DNA of 8,467 nucleotides from Bacillota bacterium. GTDB taxonomy: Bacteria > Bacillota_A > Clostridia > DSM-8532. Below the pieces are notes generated by a model. It ran no database searches and was not told the origin of the DNA. It was given only the letters and a program-made list of their open reading frames with translations. The position numbers and the translations under genes are program-made. The DNA lies in the NCBI GenBank assembly GCA_023424865.1, contig JAFADM010000612.1, positions 1-8,467 of the forward strand. The letters run 5' to 3'. Positions 1 through 6,809 of the stretch are shown here, piece by piece. How positions within the stretch are numbered: the first letter of the stretch is position 1; every line of letters begins with the position of its first letter.

Positions 1-396
1 GACGATTACGTCACCAAGCCTTTTCATCCCGATGAATTGGCCGCCAGGGTGGAGGTGCTTCTCCGCCGCAGTTTGGCCGGGCTTCCGGAAAAAATAAAGC
101 TGGGGCGGCATATCCTTGTGGATCCCACGGGGCATACCGTGGTGGATGAGTCCACGGGAGAAGAGGTTATACTGACAGGCAAGGAATATCAGATTCTAAT
201 GTATTTCCTGCGTCATCCCAACCGGATTCTTACAAAGGAGCAGATTTTTGAAGCTGTGTGGGGCGAACCCTATATGGAGGGAGATAAAACCCTTTCCGTT
301 CATATCCGGCACCTGCGCATGAAGCTTGAACAGGACCCCAACGCGCCGGAAATCCTTCAGACCGTGCGGGGGATTGGGTACAGGGTGAAGCTATGA
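1..396 (+). CDS. OmpR-family response regulator, C-terminal part (5' end outside window)
   Basis: The reading frame is open from the first base and encodes the last 131 residues of a two-component response regulator. It begins at the end of the receiver domain: DDYVTKPFHP contains the conserved Lys-Pro pair (window residues 6-7) that follows beta strand 5. A short linker leads to a winged-helix DNA-binding domain at about residues 33-130, with the typical LTGKEYQIL, ILTKEQI..VWG, HIRHLRMKLE and TVRGIGYRV blocks. The phosphoacceptor Asp lies upstream and cannot be checked. TTG at 37 is an internal Leu codon, not a start. The stop overlaps the next gene by ATGA, so it is co-translated with the sensor kinase, its probable partner. 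It is expected to bind DNA near its own operon and control the downstream ABC transporter. That target is inferred from position. The family call is very secure; the signal is unknown. Confidence 0.96.
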   Translation, partial: DDYVTKPFHPDELAARVEVLLRRSLAGLPEKIKLGRHILVDPTGHTVVDESTGEEVILTGKEYQILMYFLRHPNRILTKEQIFEAVWGEPYMEGDKTLSVHIRHLRMKLEQDPNAPEILQTVRGIGYRVKL

Positions 397-1406
397 GGCA
401 CAGAGCGTTCTTTCGCCGATACCTGGTGATCCATTTTTGGATTCTCCTGCTGCTTCCCATCTTCGTTCTAATGATGGCCACCGGAGTCTATCCGGCTTCC
501 GAGCAGGCGGATGAGGACACCTTTCAGCAATTTCACAGCATGATAACTCTAATCGGTCTTATCCTTGCCCTGTTCCTTTTGATTTCATGGGTGTTTTTTT
601 ACCGTCTCAGAAAGCGGCTGCTCCGCTTGCAACAGGCCATGTCTGCCCATCCTGACGGCTCCCGTTTCCCACATCCGGTTTCCGTCCGGACCGACAGGAT
701 GGATGAAGTGGACCAGCTTGAGGCTTCCTTCAACCGGATGATCCGGCAGCTTGAGGAGAGCCGTTTGCGGGAGCGGGAGGAGACGGCTCTCAGACAGACG
801 CTGATAGCAAATTTATCCCATGACCTGCGAACGCCCCTGACTGTTATTCGAGGTCATGTTTCTCAATTAGGCAAAGAACCTCTCAGCGCCCAAGGCCGTG
901 CCTCCATGGAGGCGGTGGACCGTTCCGTCACGCATATGGGAGAGCTGATGGACGGCATGCTGTCATACACGCTGCTTACATCGGGCAAATACCCCTACAG
1001 GCCTGTCCCGACAAATATGCTCCGGTTTGTGAGAGCCTCTGTTGCTTCCTGGTATCCCGCCTTCGAAAATGCGGGTTTCACTGTTGAGGTGGATATCCCG
1101 GAGCAGGGGGCTTTTTCATGGGATATCGATCCCCAATGGATGACCCGGGTGCTGGACAACCTGTTTCAAAATGTTCTTCGCCATGCGGGGGAAGGACGTT
1201 TTGTGGGTGTGGCCGTGGACGCGGGGCTGGAACAGCTGATCATTAAAGACCATGGCCCGGGAATGGACACGCTCTCCGGCGGCCGCGGAGCCGGAATCGG
1301 TCTGGAAATTTCCACACTCATGCTGGCGGAGATGAGGCTGGAGGCCCGGTTTGTATCGGGCACAGACGGTACGGGCGTATGGATAGGCAAAATAAAACCG
1401 GAATAA
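393..1406 (+). CDS. two-TM sensor histidine kinase with HAMP domain
   Basis: A 337-residue membrane histidine kinase that should phosphorylate the regulator encoded just upstream, with which it shares an ATGA overlap. Hydrophobic segments at about 11-32 and 51-69 flank a loop of only about 18 residues, so there is no folded extracellular sensor domain. A HAMP-like linker follows (about 70-122, with DEVDQLEASFNRM). The DHp domain carries the phosphoacceptor His143 in NLSHDLRTPLT. The ATPase domain has an N-box (DNLFQN, Asn256 and Asn260), a G1 box (DHGPGM, 286-291) and a G2 box (GAGIGL, 299-304). All catalytic motifs are present, so it should be active as kinase and phosphatase. The F-box region between G1 and G2 is very short, and the protein is compact for the class. 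The small external loop suggests sensing within or at the membrane face, or through a partner protein; that is inference. The signal is not identifiable. Confidence 0.95.
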   Translation: MRHRAFFRRYLVIHFWILLLLPIFVLMMATGVYPASEQADEDTFQQFHSMITLIGLILALFLLISWVFFYRLRKRLLRLQQAMSAHPDGSRFPHPVSVRTDRMDEVDQLEASFNRMIRQLEESRLREREETALRQTLIANLSHDLRTPLTVIRGHVSQLGKEPLSAQGRASMEAVDRSVTHMGELMDGMLSYTLLTSGKYPYRPVPTNMLRFVRASVASWYPAFENAGFTVEVDIPEQGAFSWDIDPQWMTRVLDNLFQNVLRHAGEGRFVGVAVDAGLEQLIIKDHGPGMDTLSGGRGAGIGLEISTLMLAEMRLEARFVSGTDGTGVWIGKIKPE

Positions 1407-1462
1407 AATTAAACCAGAATTAAACTGAAAGAACCTTGATTTTAGACTCAAACGGTTAAGAT
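1407..1462 (+). promoter_or_regulatory. candidate operator (11-bp direct repeats) and weak promoter before the ABC operon
   Basis: AATTAAAC occurs at 1407-1414 and again at 1418-1425, exactly 11 bp apart; a related AATAAAAC lies at 1391-1398 inside the kinase gene. About 10 bp downstream there is TTGATT (1436-1441) and, after a short 15-bp spacer, TAAGAT (1457-1462), which could be -35 and -10 elements. OmpR-family regulators commonly bind direct repeats one helical turn apart just upstream of a poor -35, so this fits regulation of the transporter by the upstream two-component pair. The spacer is shorter than ideal and the stretch is A/T-rich, so both promoter and operator calls are tentative. 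Transcription may also simply continue from the kinase gene, since no terminator is visible in this gap. Confidence 0.35.
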
Positions 1463-1478
1463 GGGAAGCATGACAAGA

Positions 1479-1506
1479 AAGGAGTGTTATGTTTGCTCAC
1501 CTTTAA
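1479..1506 (+). promoter_or_regulatory. ribosome binding site that decides the ATPase start, with an out-of-frame ATG
   Basis: AAGGAG sits at 1479-1484. In the ATPase frame the only possible starts are GTG at 1484, which shares its first base with this ribosome binding site, and TTG at 1493, which has an 8-nt spacer; an in-frame stop (1457-1459) excludes anything further upstream. TTG is therefore preferred. An ATG at 1489, only 4 nt after the site, opens a different frame of five codons (M-F-A-H-L, stop at 1504-1506) that overlaps the ATPase start. It could compete for initiation or be incidental. Confidence 0.6.
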
Positions 1507-2206
1507 TCAAGTGACAAAACGCCGCGGTACTCTTAATATTCTGAGCGGCGTCACCTTTCAGGCCCGTCCCGGCCGTGTGACCGGATTTCTTGGACCAAAC
1601 GGCGCGGGCAAGAGCTCGACCCTGCGTATTCTGCTGGGGCTTGATCGTGCCACCTCTGGCACGGCCCTTATCAACGGCGTTCCCTTTGCAAAGCTCCCAA
1701 ACCCCCTTGCCGTGGTAGGCGCGGTTCTCGACGGCTCAGGGGCCCACCCTGCCCGTACCGGACGGGCGCACCTTGGCTGGATAGCCCGGGCCGCAGGCCT
1801 TTCCCGCGAACGGATTGACGAAGTACTGGAAATCGTGGGACTTACAGGGGCGGCCTCCAAACGGGTCGGCAGCTACTCTCTCGGCATGGCTCGCAGGTTG
1901 GGGCTGGCTGCGGCCCTTATGGGGGATCCGGAGATTTTAATCCTGGACGAGCCCGTCAACGGCCTTGATCCCGAGGGCATCCGCTGGATAAGAACCTTCC
2001 TGCGAAAACGTGCGGCCTCGGGCAGAACGGTGCTTTTATCCAGCCATCTTATGGGAGAGATCGCCGAGACAGCGGATGATGTGGTGGTTATCAATAAGGG
2101 GCGCATCGTTGCCGACGGTACCCTAACCGAGGTCATCGGGAAGCATCCCACACTGGAGGACGCCTTCTTTGATCTCACTTTCCGGGAAGGCAGGGCGCCG
2201 GGATGA
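1493..2206 (+). CDS. ABC transporter ATP-binding protein, BcrA/LanF-like (ABC-2 type exporter)
   Basis: A 237-residue nucleotide-binding subunit that should power the two permeases encoded next. Visible motifs (numbered from TTG at 1493) are Walker A GPNGAGKS (34-41), a degenerate signature SYSLGM (127-132), Walker B ILILDEP (148-154), D-loop NGLD (156-159) and switch His185 in SSHLM. The Q-loop position reads VGAVLDG, with Asp80 where most ABC ATPases have Gln. An acidic residue here is known from LanF and related antibiotic-resistance ATPases. The chain resembles, from memory, an ATPase family common in Actinobacteria (GALLDA..HPGRSARNHL and FDEPVNGLDPEGI blocks). The stop overlaps the first permease by ATGA. 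The coding sequence is strikingly G+C-rich (46 of 60 bases at 1741-1800). The substrate is unknown; export of an antimicrobial peptide or other toxic compound is plausible, but not shown. GTG 1484 is a less likely start. Confidence 0.93.
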   Translation: MLTFNQVTKRRGTLNILSGVTFQARPGRVTGFLGPNGAGKSSTLRILLGLDRATSGTALINGVPFAKLPNPLAVVGAVLDGSGAHPARTGRAHLGWIARAAGLSRERIDEVLEIVGLTGAASKRVGSYSLGMARRLGLAAALMGDPEILILDEPVNGLDPEGIRWIRTFLRKRAASGRTVLLSSHLMGEIAETADDVVVINKGRIVADGTLTEVIGKHPTLEDAFFDLTFREGRAPG

Positions 2207-2967
2207 GAATTTTTAAAGCGGAACTGTTCAAGCTGCTCTCCCTTCCCACCATCTGGCTGGCGCTGGCGCTGGGACTGCTTGTCCCGGCGGCTGTCGGGGC
2301 GATTACCTCCGTAACGGCCCTGGATGGGATTACAGGGGGAACGGAGACGGGCGTAGGGGTTGATGCCGGCTATCAGGAGCTGGCCTTCGGCGTAATGGGC
2401 GTCATTATTCTCGGGGTAGCCGCAGTGAGCAGCGAGTATTTCACAGAGAGTGAGGAATCCGGCGGCGTGCGCCAGATCACTGCCAGCCTGACCGCCATAC
2501 CGTCCCGCCTCGGCTTTTTGCTGGCAAAAGCGGCTGCCGTGGCCCTTGTAAGCATGCTGCTGGCCGCAGCGGCCTGCGCTGTCACCATGACCGTCCTCCG
2601 AATCATTCTTGGAGAGTATTTCACGGTACCGGGTGCCGGGGATCTTCCCCGGCTGGCCGGGGTTATTTGCTACTGGGTGCTTACGGCGCTCCTGGCCTTC
2701 GGGCTCACCGTCCTTACGCGGCAGAGTATTATTCCCCTGGCCGTACTGATTACAAACACCTCCGTGGTCACCGTAACCTACCTTCTCACCCGCATTACGC
2801 CTTTGGCCAACTACTTTCCGGACATGGCCGGCATTCGCATGTTTATTCATCAAGTCCCCGATACCAATGTGGAAATTTCCCCCCTTGCCGGCGGTATGGT
2901 CATGACTGCCTGGGCAGCAGCGCTGCTCCTTGCGTCCGCCGTTGCTTTCTTAAGGAGGGACGCATGA
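2203..2967 (+). CDS. ABC-2 type transporter permease, first subunit
   Basis: A 254-residue integral membrane protein. After a cytoplasmic N-terminus (MRIFKAELFKLLSLPTIW, the usual ABC-2 amphipathic start) about six hydrophobic segments can be seen at roughly 17-36, 58-78, 107-135, 149-170, 175-195 and 228-249. A conserved-looking cytoplasmic stretch (SSEYFTESEESGG, 76-88, then RQITASLTAIPSR) follows the second segment, and LANYFPDMAG (201-210) precedes the last. Both are echoed in the next gene product. Length and topology match the small permeases of LanEG-like and other ABC-2 exporters. ATGA overlaps on both sides (2203-2206 with the ATPase, 2964-2967 with the second permease) indicate tight translational coupling and a probable hetero-oligomeric transporter with one ATPase type. 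The substrate cannot be read from the sequence. Confidence 0.9.
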   Translation: MRIFKAELFKLLSLPTIWLALALGLLVPAAVGAITSVTALDGITGGTETGVGVDAGYQELAFGVMGVIILGVAAVSSEYFTESEESGGVRQITASLTAIPSRLGFLLAKAAAVALVSMLLAAAACAVTMTVLRIILGEYFTVPGAGDLPRLAGVICYWVLTALLAFGLTVLTRQSIIPLAVLITNTSVVTVTYLLTRITPLANYFPDMAGIRMFIHQVPDTNVEISPLAGGMVMTAWAAALLLASAVAFLRRDA

Positions 2968-3728
2968 GCGCCGGGGGTGTCCGGCCCGGGGGCAGGGAAA
3001 TAAGCCGGATGCTTTCTGCCGAAGGGTTAAAATTAGGGTCGCTGCCGGCCATAAGGCTTACCCTATGCGCCACGCTGATTGTCAATCTCATCCTGGCAGC
3101 CGCGTTTATCAGCGCAGGATTACAGGGCTCAACCGTTACGCGGAGCGCTCTTGATATCGGCATTGCGTCCGTTGGCTACTCGCAGGCCGGCTTTATGCTC
3201 CTGGGAATACTGGCGGCCTGCTCCGAATACTCAGGCGGGCAAATCCGCACAACCCTGGCAGTGATGCCCCGAAGGGGCCTCCAGCTTATCACCGCGCACC
3301 TGGCGCTGGCCCTCCTGGCTCTTCCCGGGGCGGCGATCCTTTCGGCGTCGGGAGTGCTTGCCGCCGTAATTTTTCTCGGTGACGCCTCCGGGCCGATTGA
3401 ATGGCATCAGGCGGCTGCCGTTCTTATGGGGGCCACGGGCTGCCTTACCCTGACTGCTCTCATGAGCTCCGCCATCGGAGTGCTTCTGCGCCGGACACTC
3501 CCCGCCACAGCCGCCCTGCTGGGCTATTACTTTATTGCTGGCCCCCTCCTTCGGGATAAGACAGCTCTGGCGAAATACCTTCCCGACACCGCGGGGCTTG
3601 CCATGTGGTTCCCGCAGCCGGGCGGCGGCAATGGACTCGGCCCCGCCCAAGGGGCCGCCCTGATGCTTGCCTGGACCCTTATCTCTGTTCTGGCGGCAGT
3701 TTGGGTATACCGTAAACGGGATATGTAA
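2964..3728 (+). CDS. ABC-2 type transporter permease, second subunit
   Basis: A 254-residue membrane protein, identical in length to its upstream neighbour and evidently a paralogue: CSEYSGGQIRTTLAVMPRR (86-104) and LAKYLPDTAGLAM (202-214) parallel the SSEY..RQITASLTAIPSR and LANYFPDMAGIRM stretches of the first permease. Hydrophobic segments lie at about 31-52, 73-90, 107-138, 148-172, 178-195 and 227-248. ATG 2964 is chosen because AAGGAGG (2952-2958) lies 5 nt upstream and the codon overlaps the previous stop (ATGA). The frame is open back to 2667, but that extension lies wholly inside the first permease gene. ATG 3009 would align better with the first permease's N-terminus (MLSAEGLKLGSLPAI) but lacks a clear binding site, so about 15 extra N-terminal residues are likely. 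Probably pairs with the first permease; substrate unknown. The gene ends module 1. Confidence 0.88.
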   Translation: MSAGGVRPGGREISRMLSAEGLKLGSLPAIRLTLCATLIVNLILAAAFISAGLQGSTVTRSALDIGIASVGYSQAGFMLLGILAACSEYSGGQIRTTLAVMPRRGLQLITAHLALALLALPGAAILSASGVLAAVIFLGDASGPIEWHQAAAVLMGATGCLTLTALMSSAIGVLLRRTLPATAALLGYYFIAGPLLRDKTALAKYLPDTAGLAMWFPQPGGGNGLGPAQGAALMLAWTLISVLAAVWVYRKRDM

Positions 3729-3748
3729 TGTGGCTGCTTTATGTCATT

Positions 3749-3784
3749 ATGAACCGGGAGGGAGGCTTTTCCCTGCCGGTTCAT
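3749..3784 (+). terminator. strong hairpin after the second permease; possible terminator
   Basis: ATGAACCGG (3749-3757) and CCGGTTCAT (3776-3784) are perfect inverted repeats. After one G/G mismatch the stem continues with AGGGA (3759-3763) and TCCCT (3770-3774), closing on a 6-nt loop. The hairpin stands 20 nt after the last stop of module 1, where a terminator is expected. No run of T follows directly (CTCCGTTATGTTTTA), so intrinsic termination may be inefficient, and the structure could instead protect the 3' end of the transcript. Confidence 0.55.
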
Positions 3785-3852
3785 CTCCGTTATGTTTTAG
3801 GAAGGATAAGCGGTTTCATTGTTGTGCATGAGTTTCAATTGTGGGACTCAAT

Positions 3853-3904
3853 CTTACGACAACTGTAAGTGTTGTTTTTTCCACCTGTATGATAAGGTTA
3901 TTAT
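3853..3904 (+). promoter_or_regulatory. probable BceR-type operator and promoter of the bce-like operon
   Basis: The inverted repeat CTTAC (3853-3857) N7 GTAAG (3865-3869) lies 60-76 nt before the ATPase start. Downstream are two -10 candidates: TATGAT (3888-3893), extended by a TG one base off the ideal place, and TATTAT (3899-3904). Neither has a good -35 at 17 bp (GTAAGT and TTTTTC respectively). A dyad placed at or just above a poor -35 is the arrangement expected of a promoter that needs an activator, as for BceR-family regulators at bceA-type promoters. With the second -10 the dyad would sit directly upstream of -35. An overlapping weaker dyad, ACAAC (3859-3863) and GTTGT (3870-3874 region), is also present. 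Which element is used cannot be decided by eye. Confidence 0.45.
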
Positions 3905-3928
3905 AGAAATTTTTGTGGAGGTAAGGTA

Positions 3929-4711
3929 ATGAAAATTTCAAATAAATTGCTTCAGGTGGAAGCTGTAAATAAAACCTATGGGAATAGCCAGAATAAAACG
4001 GAGGCTTTGAGAGGAATCAGCTTTGATGTGCTGCCGGGCGAGTTTCTGGGGATTATGGGATCCAGCGGTTCGGGGAAAACGACTCTTTTGAACTGCATCG
4101 CTACTATGCTGCGCCCCACCTCGGGACGTATTTTGCTTGACGGAGAGAATCTTTCCGATTTCAAAGGGAGTAAGCTTGCGGGTTATCGCGGGAGTAAAAT
4201 CGGGTATCTGTTCCAGGAGTTTGAGCTTTTGGACAATCTCACTGCCAGGGAAAATATTATGCTGCCCTTAGCCATTCATCATGAAAACCCAAGGCAGAGT
4301 GAGGAAAAGCTTAAGAAGCTTTCAGAACAACTGGAAATTCTTTCGGTACTGGATAAATTTCCGGCCCAGATGTCCGGGGGGCAAAAGCAAAGGGTTGCCG
4401 CCGCCAGGGCTCTCATCTCAAAGCCAAGCATTGTCCTGGCCGATGAACCCACAGGGGCACTGGACTCAAAGAACGCAAAAATTCTGATGTCCAAGCTGTC
4501 CCTCATTAATCAGGAGGAGGGCGCCACCATTCTCATGGTTACACATGACGCAAACGCGGCAAGCTTCTGCTCAAGGATTTTATTTATTCAGGACGGCGTT
4601 CTTTTTCATGAGCTGCGAAAGGCCATTCCCGACGAAACCCGGGATGCCTTCTACCACCGCATATTAATGGTTATGGCTCAACTGGGGGGAGGCAGCGCGG
4701 ATGTTCTTTAA
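3929..4711 (+). CDS. bceA: BceA-type peptide-resistance ABC transporter ATPase
   Basis: A 260-residue ATPase of the MacB/LolD-like group that pairs with FtsX-fold permeases. Motifs: Walker A GSSGSGKT (44-51), Q-loop Gln96 in YLFQEFEL, signature MSGGQKQR (148-155), Walker B IVLADEP (168-174), D-loop TGALD, switch His206 in MVTHD. The chain runs a few residues longer at the C-terminus (RKAIPDETRDAFYHRILMVM region) as is typical of BceA proteins. The start has GGAGG (3917-3921) 7 nt upstream. The gene overlaps the large permease by 11 nt, so the two are coupled. In this family ATP hydrolysis drives release of peptide antibiotics from their lipid-cycle targets, protecting the cell wall, and sustains signalling to the partner kinase. 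The symbol is a family-level label; the actual peptide specificity (bacitracin, lantibiotics, defensins) is not readable here. Confidence 0.92.
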   Translation: MKISNKLLQVEAVNKTYGNSQNKTEALRGISFDVLPGEFLGIMGSSGSGKTTLLNCIATMLRPTSGRILLDGENLSDFKGSKLAGYRGSKIGYLFQEFELLDNLTARENIMLPLAIHHENPRQSEEKLKKLSEQLEILSVLDKFPAQMSGGQKQRVAAARALISKPSIVLADEPTGALDSKNAKILMSKLSLINQEEGATILMVTHDANAASFCSRILFIQDGVLFHELRKAIPDETRDAFYHRILMVMAQLGGGSADVL

Positions 4712-6770
4712 TCAAATCAGGCGGAACAGCCGTCGCAACCGCCAGGAAAACGGCTTGTATTTCGGCTCCCTTGTGGCTGCCATTGTCTTTTCCTATATTT
4801 TGCTTTCATTGGGTGATCAGGACGTTATGGTTTTCTTAAAGACCATGGAGAGCGACGCGGTGCAAAAGCTGCTGCTCCTGGTGCCTCTGGTCTATATGGT
4901 GTCCATGTTTTTTGTTTTTTTCATGGTCTATTTTTCAAATAAATATCAAATTCAGAGACGAAGCCATCAGTTTGGTATCTATCAGATGATGGGAATGAAA
5001 AGAAGGACGCTTTTTTTGCTTATGATGGGTGAAACGGTTTGGAACAGCGGTATCGCTCTTTTGATAGGCCTTCCGGTCTCTGTTTTTGTCACGGAGCTGA
5101 TTAGCCTGATAACGGCACGGCTGGTTGGTTTAGGTATTATAGGCCATCAGTTCGGCGTTTCTGCCACAGGGCTTATCGGAACCATTCTGGGCTTTATGGC
5201 GGTACAGCTAACGGCAATGCTTTTGCTCAGCTTTTACACCAGCCGCAAGGAGCCACTGGCTTTATTGCGGGAAAACCAGGAGCATATCCAAAGGATTCCA
5301 TCTTCCAGGCGAAGCGGGGCAGCCCTGATAAGCGGCGTAGTTCTATTGCTTGCCGCCTACGGTATGGGTCTGTTTCTGCTTCATTCACTGAGTGAAGCCA
5401 TTGTGCTCCTCATATTCTTTGCGGGAATAAGGGGAACCTTTCTCTTATTTAAAGGCCTGGGCTCTTTCATTGGGCGAATCGTCCACGGAAGGAGCAAAAG
5501 CGCCACCGGCCTATTCGCTTTTACGGGAAGACAGCTTCAGGAGAATGTCTTTCACCAGTCAAAATCCCTGGCCATTTCATCGTTGCTGATTTTCCTGGCC
5601 ATGGCCTGCGTGGCTTACGGGATCGGAACGGCCATAGGAAGCGACGCAAGCGTCAAAAGGACGGTGGATTTTTCTATAAAGGGTGAAGGGACGAAAATAG
5701 AGGAGGTATTGGAATCCGGTACTGTAAATCCCTTTGTTCATTCCTTTTATCCAATGCTTGTAGGCCATATGAACAACGCGGCTTATAATGAAAAAAGCGG
5801 GAATATGGAAATCAAAAGCAGCACTGTTTTTTCCTGGGAAGGACTGCGCGAGACAGTCACAGAAACCTTAGAACCTACGGACAGCGAAAGATTGCTGCAA
5901 TGGATAGACAGCGACAGCTATCCCTACTTCATTTCCCTGAAAAGCTATAATGCCCTGCTTAAATCCACGGGCATGAAGGAAATCGCTTTAAATCCCGGGG
6001 AGGTGGCAATTTACAGCGGCTACTTTACCAATGTTTCAAACCCACTGCAAAAAGCTGTAGATAAGAAGCCCGGCCTTATAATTGACGGCGAAGCCTATAC
6101 AATTGCAGGAACGGTTCAAAGTAATAATCTGGTTGCCGACCGCACCATATCCATCGGCATCGCCCTTATTGTTCCCGACGAAATGTATATGAAATGGGTT
6201 CAGGATAAGGAGCCCCTATGCTGGAACGTGGTTTTAAAACAGGAGTATATCGAGAAGCAGGGGCTGATGCAGGCCTTGAATCATGTGGATTCACTCCTCT
6301 CGGAAACAGGCCTCGAATATGAAAGCTATCTTAAGGGCCTGGGCAGGAATCTGTTTTATATCGTGGGAGGAAGTTATCTTACCTTGTACATGGGAATACT
6401 CTTTTTGGTAATAGCCAATACGGTCATGGGACTTAAATTTTTAATTCAGCAGAGAAATACCCGGCACCGCTATAGGACCTTACTGGTGCTGGGAGCCGGT
6501 GAACAGGCGCTGTGCCATTCGGCAAGAACCCAGATTCGGGTCTATTTCAACCTGATTATAGGGGTGGGGGCTGTAAGCTCCGTATTTGGAATTTGCTCCA
6601 TGTTTGCCAGCTTCCTAAGGCTCCCCGAAGGGGCGGATATGGGTAAAATTGCTTCCGTTTCAGGGGTAGCGGCCATTGTGTTTTTGCTTGTTGAATTGGC
6701 GTATATCCGTTTGGTTGAGCGGGAAAGCGCTAAGGAGATACGTAGAATAAATACTGTAAGTGCAGAGTGA
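4701..6770 (+). CDS. bceB: BceB-type FtsX-fold permease with large extracellular domain
   Basis: A 689-residue membrane protein, slightly longer than usual for the family (about 620-670). Hydrophobic segments can be placed at about 21-37, 57-79, 104-135, 150-178, 207-227, 231-250, 288-312, then 551-577, 611-638 and 650-672: the ten-TM BceB plan. The RRSHQFGIYQMMGMKRRTL stretch (86-104) is the cytoplasmic FtsX-type coupling region. Between segments 7 and 8 lies an extracellular domain of about 235 residues (313-548), the hallmark of this group and the part that sets peptide specificity. The start has a GGGGGGAGG binding site about 8 nt upstream and overlaps the ATPase gene. In relatives this subunit forms a sensory complex with the kinase and reports transport flux. 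The last residues (RRINTVSAE) look like a low-constraint tail, and their DNA is echoed downstream. The symbol is a family-level label. Confidence 0.92.
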   Translation: MFFNQIRRNSRRNRQENGLYFGSLVAAIVFSYILLSLGDQDVMVFLKTMESDAVQKLLLLVPLVYMVSMFFVFFMVYFSNKYQIQRRSHQFGIYQMMGMKRRTLFLLMMGETVWNSGIALLIGLPVSVFVTELISLITARLVGLGIIGHQFGVSATGLIGTILGFMAVQLTAMLLLSFYTSRKEPLALLRENQEHIQRIPSSRRSGAALISGVVLLLAAYGMGLFLLHSLSEAIVLLIFFAGIRGTFLLFKGLGSFIGRIVHGRSKSATGLFAFTGRQLQENVFHQSKSLAISSLLIFLAMACVAYGIGTAIGSDASVKRTVDFSIKGEGTKIEEVLESGTVNPFVHSFYPMLVGHMNNAAYNEKSGNMEIKSSTVFSWEGLRETVTETLEPTDSERLLQWIDSDSYPYFISLKSYNALLKSTGMKEIALNPGEVAIYSGYFTNVSNPLQKAVDKKPGLIIDGEAYTIAGTVQSNNLVADRTISIGIALIVPDEMYMKWVQDKEPLCWNVVLKQEYIEKQGLMQALNHVDSLLSETGLEYESYLKGLGRNLFYIVGGSYLTLYMGILFLVIANTVMGLKFLIQQRNTRHRYRTLLVLGAGEQALCHSARTQIRVYFNLIIGVGAVSSVFGICSMFASFLRLPEGADMGKIASVSGVAAIVFLLVELAYIRLVERESAKEIRRINTVSAE

Positions 6771-6809
6771 TAGGGAAATGGGGAAAATAAACGCTGTAAA
6801 ACAGAGTGA
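6746..6809 (+). repeat. divergent direct repeat echoing the 3' end of the permease gene
   Basis: The last 25 bases of the permease gene (6746-6770, AATAAATACTGTAA...CAGAGTGA) recur with a few changes and a one-base gap at 6786-6809 (AATAAACGCTGTAA...CAGAGTGA). The stop-containing CAGAGTGA is thus at 6763-6770 and 6802-6809, and a third time at 6829-6836 inside the 27-bp tandem repeat. One frame of the second copy would read I-N-A-V-K-Q-S-E, recalling the permease tail I-N-T-V-S-A-E. This points to an old local duplication that lengthened the gap to the regulator gene. Confidence 0.6.

Noticed and set aside
1873..2853. Long open frame of 326 codons on the minus strand
   Set aside because: It lies antisense to the ATPase and first permease in very G+C-rich DNA, where stop codons are rare. 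Its translation is rich in Arg, Gly, Gln and His without domains or membrane segments, and both sense genes are well supported.
2667..2963. Upstream extension of the second permease frame
   Set aside because: It overlaps the first permease in another frame, its translation is not membrane-like, and ATG 2964 has a good binding site and a stop-start overlap.
3231..3650. 139-codon minus-strand frame inside the second permease
   Set aside because: A G+C-rich antisense shadow with no domain and no start signal.
3728..3868. 46-codon plus-strand frame starting at ATG 3728, overlapping the last base of the second permease stop
   Set aside because: It has no convincing binding site, runs through the hairpin and into the probable operator, and the product resembles nothing I recognise. 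The overlap makes it worth remembering, but chance is likelier.
3862..6762. ACTGTAAGTG shared by the operator region (3862-3871) and the permease 3' end (6753-6762)
   Set aside because: A shared 10-mer is expected many times by chance in 8.4 kb, and the second site is within coding sequence with no dyad.
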